Counted from the stretch's first letter, positions 1-5,503 are shown. The stretch: DNA of 7,967 bases from Candidatus Benthicola azotiphorus (GCA_947581745.1 CANPVW010000002.1:1-7967); one strand, 5' to 3'. The notes: generated from the sequence alone by a model not told the origin. Numbers and translations are program-made.

Positions 1-120
1 GAAGCATTCGAGGCGCAGGAATACTGGATCGTCGAGGCGACCCTCACCCCGGACGAAGAGCCCAACGCCTTCCTGGCCGTCAAGCCCTACACCCGCGGCA
101 CACGCCTCGACATCGCCGAT
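1..120 (+). other. TopA-like segment fused in frame to the ABC ATPase
   Basis: Codons 1-40 read EAFEAQEYWIVEATLTP and on to RLDIADG. The EAF-x-x-QEYW-x-[IV]-EA-x-L pattern is what I recall from the central region of bacterial DNA topoisomerase I, where it is followed some 20 residues later by a similar L-x-I segment. ABC ATPases instead begin with a short strand and an aromatic A-loop about 25 residues before Walker A. The switch to ABC sequence falls near 105-125, where RLDIADGE would suit either family. This may be a true fusion, a deletion scar, or a chimeric join in the assembly. Identification rests on memory of the family motif over a short stretch. Confidence 0.4.
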
Positions 121-1104
121 GGCGAGCTGGTCGTGCTGGTGGGGCCGTCGGGTTGCGGCAAGTCCACCCTGCTCCGCGTGCTGGCCATGCTGCAGAGGCC
201 GGAGCGAGGCTCCGTGCGTTTCCTGGGCGCCGAGGGGTCGGCGGCCGAGCGGCAGCTGCGGCGCCAATCCGGGTTCGTGTTTCAGCGTCCGCATCTGTGG
301 GCGGGCACCGTCGGAGACAACATCGAGCTCGGTCTGCGTCTGAGACGCCAGGCTGACGCACCGACCCGACGGATCGCGAGGGAGACGGCAACGCAGCTCG
401 GAGTGGATCACCTCCTGCAACGCGAGGCCCGCTCCCTGTCCGGAGGTGAAGCGCAGCGGGTCGCGATCGCGCGCGCCATGGCCCTGGAGCCGGCGATCCT
501 GTTTCTCGATGAGCCCGCCGCCAACCTCGACGTGATGGCCCGTACAGCCCTGATCGAGGATCTGGAGAGAGTGGCGAGGGATCGCGGCCACGCCACGGTT
601 CTCGCTACGCACGATCGGGCCGCTGCGTTCAGCTTGGCCGACCGGGTGGTGGTACTCCGCGATGGACGGGTCGTGCAGTCCGGCCGTCCCGAGGATCTGT
701 TCGAAAACCCGGCCGATCCCTTCATCGCGGCCGTCACGGGAGCCGAGCTCTCGTTTCGCGCCCGCGTGAGGGAAGTCCGGGATGGACTGCTGATCGTTCA
801 GGCGGCCGGGACGGAGTTGACGGTCGTGGGGACGGCGGATCCCGGGACTGAGGTCCGGGTGGCCTACCGCCCCGAAGACCTGTTTCTGTCACGCGTCGAG
901 ATCGAAGCGAGCCCGAGAAACAGGTTCCAGGCGGAAGTGGTCGAAGTGAGGCCCGCCGGGGCCCTGCTACGCGTGCGGCTGCGGGGGGCCGGAAGCTGGG
1001 TCGCCGTGATCACGCGCGCCGCGAGTGATGAGCTGTCGGTGGAGGTCGGATCGCGGATCTGGGTGCAGGTCAAGGCAACGGCGCTGCACGCGTTCCCTCT
1101 CTAG
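1..1104 (+). CDS. ABC transporter ATP-binding protein, tungstate/molybdate-type, 5' partial
   Basis: This is the cytoplasmic ATPase subunit of an import ABC transporter. The frame is open from base 1 to the TAG at 1102-1104 (367 codons). Numbering codons from base 1, I see Walker A GPSGCGKST at 48-56, the Q-loop Gln at about 95, signature LSGGEAQ at 146-152, Walker B ILFLDEP at 166-172 and the switch His at about 204. After the ATPase core, codons ~255-367 form two beta-rich blocks ending in GSRIWVQVKATALHAF, typical of TOBE domains of oxyanion or ferric importers. The LSGGEAQRVAIARAMALEP context resembles tungstate (TupC-like) ATPases, but sulfate, molybdate or iron is possible. A GTG at 133 is too late to be the start because it would remove the strand before Walker A. 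The true start is upstream or lost: the first ~40 codons do not look like an ABC N-terminus (separate entry). No permease or binding protein is in view. Confidence 0.85.
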   Translation, partial: EAFEAQEYWIVEATLTPDEEPNAFLAVKPYTRGTRLDIADGELVVLVGPSGCGKSTLLRVLAMLQRPERGSVRFLGAEGSAAERQLRRQSGFVFQRPHLWAGTVGDNIELGLRLRRQADAPTRRIARETATQLGVDHLLQREARSLSGGEAQRVAIARAMALEPAILFLDEPAANLDVMARTALIEDLERVARDRGHATVLATHDRAAAFSLADRVVVLRDGRVVQSGRPEDLFENPADPFIAAVTGAELSFRARVREVRDGLLIVQAAGTELTVVGTADPGTEVRVAYRPEDLFLSRVEIEASPRNRFQAEVVEVRPAGALLRVRLRGAGSWVAVITRAASDELSVEVGSRIWVQVKATALHAFPL

Positions 1105-1730
1105 GAGGCCTGTCCCTCGTCTTCCGTGATGAGGGGCATCTGGTCGTCGAGGCTGGATGGAACGAGGTGATGGGCCCTGCACCGCGCTTCGTAGCTCTCC
1201 AGCCCGCCGACCTGGATCGTCGGGCCTTCCGCGGGCGCCGGGCGGCCGTCGATGAGACGTTGATTCCGAGTCGCGAGTTCGCCGCATACGACACAGATCG
1301 CGTGCAGCTTGTCGATCTTCTCTGCCACGGCCAGCAGGGCCCCCATCGGGCCGAAGGGCAGCCCCCTGAAGTCCATGTCCGTACCTGAGACGATGACGCG
1401 GATTCCTCTGTCGGCCAGCTCGTTCGCCACCTCCACGATTCCGGAATCCATGAACTGGACCTCGTCCACGGCGACGACCTCGGTATCGGGTTCGACGAAC
1501 TCCGCCACGTCGCGCGACGTCGTGACCGGTCTGGCTTCGATCGCGCGACCGTCATGGGAGCTGATCGTCTGGATGCCGCCGTACCGATCATCCAGCTGGG
1601 ACTTGAAGACCTGCACCTTCCGACGGGCGATCATGGCTCGCCGTACCCGCCGCAGAAGTTCCTCGGACTTTCCAGAGAACATCACGCCCGTGACTACTTC
1701 GATCGAGCCTTCCCGACCGTCCCGCGTCAT
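1101..1730 (-). CDS. tdk: Thymidine kinase, type II (TK1-like)
   Basis: Phosphorylates thymidine (and deoxyuridine) with ATP in the dTTP salvage pathway; cytoplasmic, normally tetrameric. The 209-residue product has the family's usual length. P-loop GVMFSGKS is at residues 15-22. DEVQFMD at 89-95 carries the expected catalytic Glu90. The structural zinc site is C146-x2-C149 with C184-x2-H187 in the lasso region, next to the ligand-binding Tyr180 region (ESYEARC). All key residues appear intact. The ATG at 1730 starts 9 nt after the stop of the upstream small gene. Its SD is weak (AGG about 8 nt before the ATG), so it is probably coupled to upstream translation. It is the last gene of a three-gene reverse operon. 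Its TAG stop overlaps the TAG of the convergent ABC gene within the palindrome CTAG. The symbol is given from family recognition. Confidence 0.95.
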   Translation of the reverse strand: MTRDGREGSIEVVTGVMFSGKSEELLRRVRRAMIARRKVQVFKSQLDDRYGGIQTISSHDGRAIEARPVTTSRDVAEFVEPDTEVVAVDEVQFMDSGIVEVANELADRGIRVIVSGTDMDFRGLPFGPMGALLAVAEKIDKLHAICVVCGELATRNQRLIDGRPAPAEGPTIQVGGLESYEARCRAHHLVPSSLDDQMPLITEDEGQAS

Positions 1731-1739
1731 CCGGCCGAC

Positions 1740-1976
1740 CTACTCGTTGATGATCGCATCCGAGAGCAACTCCCTGAGCCGCTCATCCGACATCTTCAGC
1801 AGATCCGCCTCGGCTGTCGCCACGTTACCGCTCTCGTGGCGGACGAAGCGCGCGGGATTCATCGGGGCATCCAGGCAGTAGAAGAAGATCCGCGCGGCTT
1901 CCTTGGAATCGGGCTGACCGCCCGAAACATAGACTTCCCACTCGAGGAAGTTGTCATCGGTGATCGTACGCGCCAT
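1740..1976 (-). CDS. Small protein of unknown function (78 aa), upstream of tdk
   Basis: I do not recognise a named family. The frame could be read as 149 codons from 2189, but the upstream part overlaps the neighbouring gene and has shadow-like composition. I chose the ATG at 1976 because it follows GAGGGA at good spacing and lies 8 nt after the previous stop. The product begins MARTITDDNFLEWEVYV, has two likely beta strands (EWEVYV and ARIFFYCLD) and ends in an acidic helix with the motif SDERLRELLS. It is acidic and soluble, with no signal peptide or membrane span. It resembles the 101-residue protein just upstream in strand order and C-terminal helix, so the pair may be diverged duplicates acting as a heterodimer (inference). 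The tdk start lies 9 nt downstream. Confidence 0.75.
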   Translation of the reverse strand: MARTITDDNFLEWEVYVSGGQPDSKEAARIFFYCLDAPMNPARFVRHESGNVATAEADLLKMSDERLRELLSDAIINE

Positions 1977-1984
1977 GACGTCCC

Positions 1985-2290
1985 TCACACTTCCACGGAG
2001 GACGAGAGCAGCTTCTGCAGGTCCTCCTCGGTGAGCTGTTTCGCGGCCTCGGACGGGACCTTGGAATAACCGGTCGGCACGAGCGTGTACCGCTGCCGAT
2101 CGAGTGGCCGGCTCTGGTTTCGGAACATCACCATCAGACGGGGAGACTGCGGGGTCGTACCGGAATGCAGGCAGATCTCGGCCTGCCATTCCTGACCGCC
2201 GGCGCTGGTGAACTTGACCTTCTTGCTGTCCGCCGCTCCATCAATTCGAAACAGGAGCTTGTTGAGGAGGCTGCGCTCCTTGGTAGCCAT
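1985..2290 (-). CDS. Small protein of unknown function (101 aa), first gene of the tdk operon
   Basis: Not recognised. The ATG at 2290 is preceded by GAAGGCG about 7 nt upstream, a fair SD. The product starts MATKERSLLNKLLFRIDG, is predicted beta-rich in the middle (KVKFTS, EWQAEICLHSG, PRLMVMFRN, RYTLVPTG) and ends with a helix LTEEDLQKLLSS. It is soluble, without signal peptide or membrane segment. The block from EWQ to LLS aligns by eye with EWE to LLS of the next gene: EW[QE], [PA]R-[LI]-x-[VF]-x-[FC], R[YF], L/M-[TS]-[ED]-E-x-L-x-x-LLS. The TGA stop lies inside the SD region of the next gene, 8 nt before its ATG, suggesting coupled translation. Co-transcription with thymidine kinase is the only functional hint. 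Confidence 0.75.
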   Translation of the reverse strand: MATKERSLLNKLLFRIDGAADSKKVKFTSAGGQEWQAEICLHSGTTPQSPRLMVMFRNQSRPLDRQRYTLVPTGYSKVPSEAAKQLTEEDLQKLLSSSVEV

Positions 2291-2539
2291 GAATCGCCTT
2301 CGCGGTTGCAGGTGTCATCCAGGTGGCCGCCGGGAGGATCGGCGACGGGGCCGCCGGCTCGATCCTTTCCGTCCGGAACGAGCCCGGACGCCTCCCCGGC
2401 CGCCGCTCGATAAGCTACTTGTGTGCCACAAGTTCTGCCAACCAGTGCGGTGGCCGCCCGGCATCCTCGTTGCCTCAGCGCCACAGGCGACGTATGTCGC
2501 GTAGGCGGCGAGTGTGGCCCCGTGAGTGACGCACATTAC
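2291..2539 (-). promoter_or_regulatory. Long hairpin-rich 5' leader of the small-protein/tdk operon
   Basis: About 240 nt lie between the candidate reverse promoter and the first ATG. I see no convincing gene here. The leader has several inverted repeats: GCCACA/TGTGGC (2480-2485 with 2513-2518) enclosing GCGAC-GTAT-GTCGC (2487-2500); ACTTGTG-TGC-CACAAGT (2417-2433); CGTCCGG/CCGGACG (2370-2390); and AGGATCG/CGATCCT (2335-2341 with 2360-2366). GCCACA occurs again at 2425-2430 and could compete for TGTGGC. The GC content makes some of these expected by chance. No poly-T tract follows any of them, and no known riboswitch class was recognised. Confidence 0.35.
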
Positions 2540-2577
2540 CGTAAAGTTGTGTAACAATAAGTTTGTCAAGATGTTAC
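2536..2577. promoter_or_regulatory. Cluster of GTAA/TTAC half-sites, operator-like
   Basis: TTAC-C-GTAA (2536-2544) is a perfect 9-bp palindrome. GTAACA (2551-2556) and TGTTAC (2572-2577) form a second perfect inverted repeat with half-site starts 21 bp apart, about two helical turns. The TTGACA box of the reverse promoter lies inside the second repeat and the -10 overlaps the first palindrome, as expected for a regulator of the divergent promoters. The factor is not identifiable from sequence. Confidence 0.4.
2540..2569 (-). promoter_or_regulatory. Candidate sigma70-type promoter for the reverse operon
   Basis: On the reverse strand there is a perfect -35 box TTGACA (2569-2564), then 18 nt, then TTTACG (2545-2540), a 3/6 match to the -10 consensus. 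The 2531-2580 stretch is the most AT-rich part of the divergent region. Transcription would start near 2532 and give a leader of about 240 nt. The -10 is weak, so activation by a bound factor is plausible. Confidence 0.35.
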
Positions 2578-2592
2578 GGCGATGACGCGCAG

Positions 2593-2616
2593 GTGGCAGG
2601 TATTGCCATATGCCAC
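2593..2616. repeat. Inverted repeat GTGGCA/TGCCAC with internal TGCCA repeat
   Basis: GTGGCA (2593-2598) and TGCCAC (2611-2616) are perfect inverted repeats. An internal TGCC at 2605-2608 gives the tandem TGCCA-TA-TGCCA. The element lies between the half-site cluster and the forward gene. It could be an operator for the forward operon or chance. Confidence 0.3.
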
Positions 2617-2693
2617 GATCCGGGGACGTTTCCGAGGTATGCTTCTTGTAGAACAGCAACGCGCCGCGCTGCTGAGGGTACCGGCGATTCAGA

Positions 2694-2712
2694 GTGACTT
2701 CCGCGGAGTCAC
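2694..2712 (+). promoter_or_regulatory. Strong palindrome just upstream of the Fe-S/GGDEF gene
   Basis: GTGACTTCCGCGGAGTCAC folds into a hairpin: six perfect pairs GTGACT/AGTCAC, then a T-G wobble and a C-G pair around a CGC loop. It ends 9 nt before the SD at 2722. It could be an operator or an mRNA hairpin limiting ribosome access to the following gene. No T-tract follows, so it is not a terminator. Confidence 0.4.
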
Positions 2713-2721
2713 GAACGGTCC

Positions 2722-2733
2722 AGGAGGGACGTG
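2722..2733 (+). promoter_or_regulatory. SD and GTG start fixing the N-terminus of the Fe-S/GGDEF protein
   Basis: AGGAGG (2722-2727) precedes GTG at 2731 by only 3 nt, which is short. No other start codon exists between the in-frame TGA at 2695-2697 and this GTG. Any later start would remove the first ferredoxin cluster, so the GTG is well supported despite the spacing. Confidence 0.7.
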
Positions 2734-4461
2734 AGTCTAAGGTTCTCGGTCAACGAGAAGTGCACGTCGTGTATGGCGTGCGTGCGGGTCTGCCCGGTCG
2801 AGGCTATCGCCGTGTCCGGGAATCAGGTCCGTATAGACCCCGCTGCGTGTATCGAGTGCGGGCTCTGCGTTCCCTCCTGCTACCACGATGCGATCGACGT
2901 CGTGGGAGACATCGAGCGTTGCGTCGAATCGATCGATGAGGATCGCGCCCTTCTCATTCTCCCCAACGAAATCAGCGTGTTCTTCTTCCCGGCCACGCCG
3001 GAGCAGATTCTCAACGCCTGCTTCGAGGCGGGATTCAGGACCGTCTACTTCGAAGCGATCGGAGACGAACTGGTCGCCGCCGAGTACCTGCGCCTGTGGA
3101 ATGCCGGGGGATTTCGATCCTGGCTTCGCTCCACCAGCCCCGTCGTGGTCAACTACTGCCGCATGCGGGCGCCCGAGCTTCTTCCCTTCCTCGCCCCGGT
3201 CGTCACCCCGGCGATAGCGCTGGCGAGACACATCCGGTGCGTCGAGAACGAAGACCTGGACATCGTCTACTCAGGGTTCGGAGCACCCGGGTCGAACGGA
3301 ACGCAGGACGAACTCGACATCTGCATCTCGTTCGACGAACTGGAGAAGCTGCTGACGGAACGAGGCGCGAAGCCGCTCGATCAACCCCAGACGCTGTTCC
3401 GGCTGGCGCCGGACCGGAGGAGGCACCTGTCGCTCTCGGGTGGGCTTCCGCGTGTGTTGCTGGAGGAGCAGCGCCAGACTTCACGGACGTTCCGCAAGGA
3501 GCGCGACCTGAAGATCCTTCCGGCCCTCGCGCGAGCCCTCCTGGAGGAAGAGACACCGCTCGGCTTCGTGGACATTCTCCCGTTCGAAGGGAACCTGGGA
3601 CACCCCGCGTTCGGCCCGGGAGATGACCTGTACTGGCGCAAGGAGATCGCCGAGCTCTCCGAGCCTCCACGCTCCCACGAACCTGTCGTGCAGGCGGCCG
3701 AGGAGTTGGACCTGAGGACCTTCTTCGAGCCGAAGCGGGTGGCGCTCGAGGTTCCCGACCAGGCCGAGGTGGAGGAGGTCCTGGAGAAGATCGGGACGAC
3801 CCCCGATGGGCGGTACTGGAACACCGGATCCTGCGGACACGCCACCTGCATCGAGTTCGCGCAGGCCGTGGCCCGGGGCAGATCCACGCTGTCGCTGTGC
3901 CCGATCTACCTGGCCCGGCAGTACGAGCAGGCATCACGCGACGCAATGCACGATGCGCTGACCGGCGTCTACACGTTCCGCGTGTTGAGCCAGCGTCTCG
4001 AAGAGGAGCTGTCGCGAGCAAGCCGTACCGGCACCTCGATTGCCATCCTGTTCGTGGACCTGGATAAGTTCAAGCCGGTGAACGATATACATGGACACGC
4101 GGCCGGAAACCTGATCCTCCGCAGCGTCGCCCGAATTCTCTCCGAAGCCACGCGCAGCACCGATATCGTGTGCCGCTACGGAGGAGACGAATTCGTCGTC
4201 ATCCTGGTCAACCCGGACCGAGAGGGCGCCGGGCACGTGGCCGAGCAGATCCGGGAGAGGGTCGCCGACATGAGAATAGCCACAAATGAAGGCTACGCGG
4301 GGGTTACGCTAAGCGTGGGTGTGGCGTATCATTCCGGGGTGACGCAGGCACAGGTGTCCGCCGAGGACTTGATGGCCGAGGCGGATGCGGCTCTGTACGT
4401 CGCGAAGGCCCAGGGTGGGAATACGATTCACCCCGCGATCGGAGGCAAGCTCGTTCGATGA
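2731..4461 (+). CDS. Ferredoxin / degenerate [FeFe]-hydrogenase-like / Fe-S / GGDEF fusion: predicted redox-sensing diguanylate cyclase
   Basis: Predicted to make c-di-GMP from two GTP in the cytoplasm under control of an Fe-S sensory half. The 576 residues contain, in order: a 2[4Fe-4S] ferredoxin (Cys 11/14/17/21 and 40/43/46/50); residues ~75-325 with the strand/helix pattern of the [FeFe]-hydrogenase large-subunit C-terminal domain (group C/HsfB-like); an HsfB-type Fe-S segment with Cys 368/373/390; and GGDEF from ~403 to 571. In the hydrogenase-like part the three cluster loops align but lack the cysteines: STSP at 134-137, SGF at 181-183, PFEGNLG at 284-290. Catalysis at an H-cluster is therefore unlikely. 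The GGDEF half looks active: DALTG 408-412, VDLDKFK 442-448 with metal ligand Asp443, N451, GGDEF 484-488. The product-inhibition I-site RSTD (475-478) is at canonical spacing. No membrane segment. Its stop overlaps the next ATG. Hydrogen, redox state or oxygen could be the signal; this is inference. Confidence 0.88.
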   Translation: MSLRFSVNEKCTSCMACVRVCPVEAIAVSGNQVRIDPAACIECGLCVPSCYHDAIDVVGDIERCVESIDEDRALLILPNEISVFFFPATPEQILNACFEAGFRTVYFEAIGDELVAAEYLRLWNAGGFRSWLRSTSPVVVNYCRMRAPELLPFLAPVVTPAIALARHIRCVENEDLDIVYSGFGAPGSNGTQDELDICISFDELEKLLTERGAKPLDQPQTLFRLAPDRRRHLSLSGGLPRVLLEEQRQTSRTFRKERDLKILPALARALLEEETPLGFVDILPFEGNLGHPAFGPGDDLYWRKEIAELSEPPRSHEPVVQAAEELDLRTFFEPKRVALEVPDQAEVEEVLEKIGTTPDGRYWNTGSCGHATCIEFAQAVARGRSTLSLCPIYLARQYEQASRDAMHDALTGVYTFRVLSQRLEEELSRASRTGTSIAILFVDLDKFKPVNDIHGHAAGNLILRSVARILSEATRSTDIVCRYGGDEFVVILVNPDREGAGHVAEQIRERVADMRIATNEGYAGVTLSVGVAYHSGVTQAQVSAEDLMAEADAALYVAKAQGGNTIHPAIGGKLVR

Positions 4462-5186
4462 CATCCGGCGAACATGAAGCTCGAGACATGATGGGGCTGG
4501 ATCCCTGGGGCCTCCGCCGGATCGAGAAACTCCTCCTGAACCTCGACGGAGTCGGTTCCCTCAAGATCGTGCCCGACGGCCACGGCGGCATCGAAGAGAT
4601 TCACGTCCTTTCCAGCTCCCCCCTCGGTCCGAAGCAGATCGTCCGGAACATCGAGTCGGCCCTCCTGGCGGAATTCGGCCTTCAGATCGACCATCGCAAG
4701 ATATCCATCGCTCGCGTGCGGGCGCCGGAGATCGAGGCTGCCGCACCACCTGAAACACCCCATACGAAGGCGGATACCGCCCCGGCACCCGCCCGGACCG
4801 GAGATCGTCGTCTCGTGCTGGGCAACGTCCGTATCGAACGGGCCGCCGGTCAGAAGGTGACGTGCCGCGTCGACCTCTCTCACGATGACACGGTGTTCAC
4901 CGGAGAGGCCGAGGGACCGGACTTCGAGAAGGCCCGAATGGAAGTCGCTGCGACCGCAGCCCTCGAGGCGGCTCAGCAGGCCGGCGGAGATTCCCTTTCC
5001 CTGGCTCTTCAGGGGATCGAGTCCGTGGGCGCCTTCGGACACAGTTTCGTTCTGGCTTCTGTGAACGGAACCGTAAAGCGCGAATCCGCGTCGCTGGCGG
5101 GCGTGGTGCGCGTGCGCGACTCGGTCGAGGAAGCAGCTGTCCTGGCCTGCCTCCAGGCCGTGAATCGATGGATCGGCTGCCGCTGA
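4458..5186 (+). CDS. Two-domain protein of unknown function, translationally coupled to the diguanylate cyclase
   Basis: The ATG overlaps the preceding stop as ATGA, a hallmark of coupled translation, with GGAGG 12 nt upstream; ATGs at 4488 and 4491 are alternatives that would keep both domains. The 242-residue product has an N-terminal domain (~20-87) with the pattern V-x-S-x-KIV-x-D-x-x-G-x-IEEIHVL, then PKQIVRNIESALLAEFG and IDHRKISIA. I recognise this as a recurrent but uncharacterised bacterial domain. A Pro/Ala-rich linker (~88-117) follows. The C-terminal domain (~118-240) alternates strands and helices (RLVLGNVRIER, KVTCRVDLS, FTGEAEGPD, a long Ala-rich helix, then HSFVLASVNG, AGVVRV and a final helix), recalling small alpha/beta ligand- or regulator-type domains. 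No catalytic motif, signal peptide or membrane span. A regulatory or binding partner of the cyclase is a reasonable guess, nothing more. Confidence 0.8.
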   Translation: MTSGEHEARDMMGLDPWGLRRIEKLLLNLDGVGSLKIVPDGHGGIEEIHVLSSSPLGPKQIVRNIESALLAEFGLQIDHRKISIARVRAPEIEAAAPPETPHTKADTAPAPARTGDRRLVLGNVRIERAAGQKVTCRVDLSHDDTVFTGEAEGPDFEKARMEVAATAALEAAQQAGGDSLSLALQGIESVGAFGHSFVLASVNGTVKRESASLAGVVRVRDSVEEAAVLACLQAVNRWIGCR

Positions 5187-5323
5187 GAATCCCCTCCTAG
5201 TTGCGCTCACGAGTAGCGGAAGTTCTTTTTCAAACGGTCGAGATAGCCGACGCTTGTCGTCGATTCTAGCCACATACCGTAGATCGACGCGCTGACTTAG
5301 ATGCGAGGTCCGTAGATAGCAGA
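5187..5323 (+). other. Intergenic DNA between the coupled operon and the foldback element
   Basis: No gene seen. A weak stem (CGCT 5204-5207 with AGCG 5215-5218) is followed by TTCTTTTT (5223-5230) and might be a poor intrinsic terminator for the upstream operon. A perfect 5-bp hairpin CGACG/CGTCG lies at 5248-5262 without a T-tract. CCGTAGAT occurs at 5277-5284 and 5310-5317, 33 bp apart, possibly by chance. I find no good promoter here. Confidence 0.35.
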
Positions 5324-5423
5324 TATACCCCCGATCCTCATCGGCCACTGCAGCTGAGCGGAGCGATACCTCCGAGCGGAGATGAAGCATACCCGTTAGC
5401 GAACTGGGTATGACTTCCATGCG

Positions 5424-5431
5424 AAAGGAGG
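5424..5431 (+). promoter_or_regulatory. Near-ideal Shine-Dalgarno inside the foldback
   Basis: AAAGGAGG continuing into TG is complementary over 10 nt to the usual 16S rRNA 3' end. It lies 8 nt before an ATG (5440) and in the stretch between internal hairpins that stays unpaired in the proposed fold. It is far stronger than the SDs of most real genes in this window. Confidence 0.55.
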
Positions 5432-5439
5432 TGTGCTCT

Positions 5440-5484
5440 ATGAATTGGTTATTCATGCTTCTTGGTGGAACCGTTAGGTGGTAA
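5440..5484 (+). CDS. Putative 14-residue leader peptide or small protein
   Basis: ATG at 5440 follows the near-ideal SD with 8-nt spacing and reads MNWLFMLLGGTVRW to TAA at 5482-5484. An in-frame ATG at 5410 would give 24 residues but lies in the 3' arm of a hairpin and has no SD of its own. The peptide is hydrophobic with Trp at positions 3 and 14. Its stop codon is the TAA bulge of the long stem, so a ribosome finishing translation would sit on the 3' strand of that stem and could open it. This suggests a leader peptide for the HD-GYP gene, but coding is supported only by the SD, and length statistics are useless at this size. Confidence 0.35.
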   Translation: MNWLFMLLGGTVRW

Positions 5485-5490
5485 CCGATA
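5464..5490 (+). repeat. Tandem imperfect direct repeat
   Basis: GGTGGAACCGTTA (5464-5476) is followed directly by GGTGGTAACCGATA (5477-5490). The second unit forms part of the 3' strand of the long stem. The first unit could replace it in an alternative register by pairing with the same CGG and CCAC on the 5' strand, so it may allow two conformations. Confidence 0.5.
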
Positions 5491-5503
5491 GGGGATCCGG
5501 GGG

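Noticed and set aside
1977..2189. N-terminal extension of the 78-residue protein to 149 codons
   Set aside because: It would overlap the 101-residue gene almost throughout, while ATG 1976 has a proper SD and operon-like spacing.
2315..2659. Reverse open frame of 114 codons in the divergent intergenic region
   Set aside because: Composition becomes Arg/Gly-rich, there is no SD or family signal, and it overlaps the promoter and leader structures.
3203..4021. Reverse open frame of 272 codons
   Set aside because: Arg/Pro/Ser-rich shadow of the Fe-S/GGDEF gene with no domain signal.
5204..5230. Confident intrinsic terminator after the cyclase operon
   Set aside because: The stem is only 4-5 bp and the T-tract starts several bases after it, so it is listed only as weak intergenic content.
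4428..5456. Long reverse-strand open frame of 342 codons covering the coupled unknown gene and part of the foldback
   Set aside because: It is fully antisense to a well-supported gene, has no recognisable domain, and runs into non-coding structure; long shadow frames are common at this GC content.
5464..5500. c-di-GMP-I (GEMM) riboswitch, suggested by TTAGGTGGTAACCGATAGG near a c-di-GMP gene
   Set aside because: Only a loose likeness to the 3' part of the GEMM core; the conserved 5' parts (CACGCA, GCAAA) are absent from 5187-5525.
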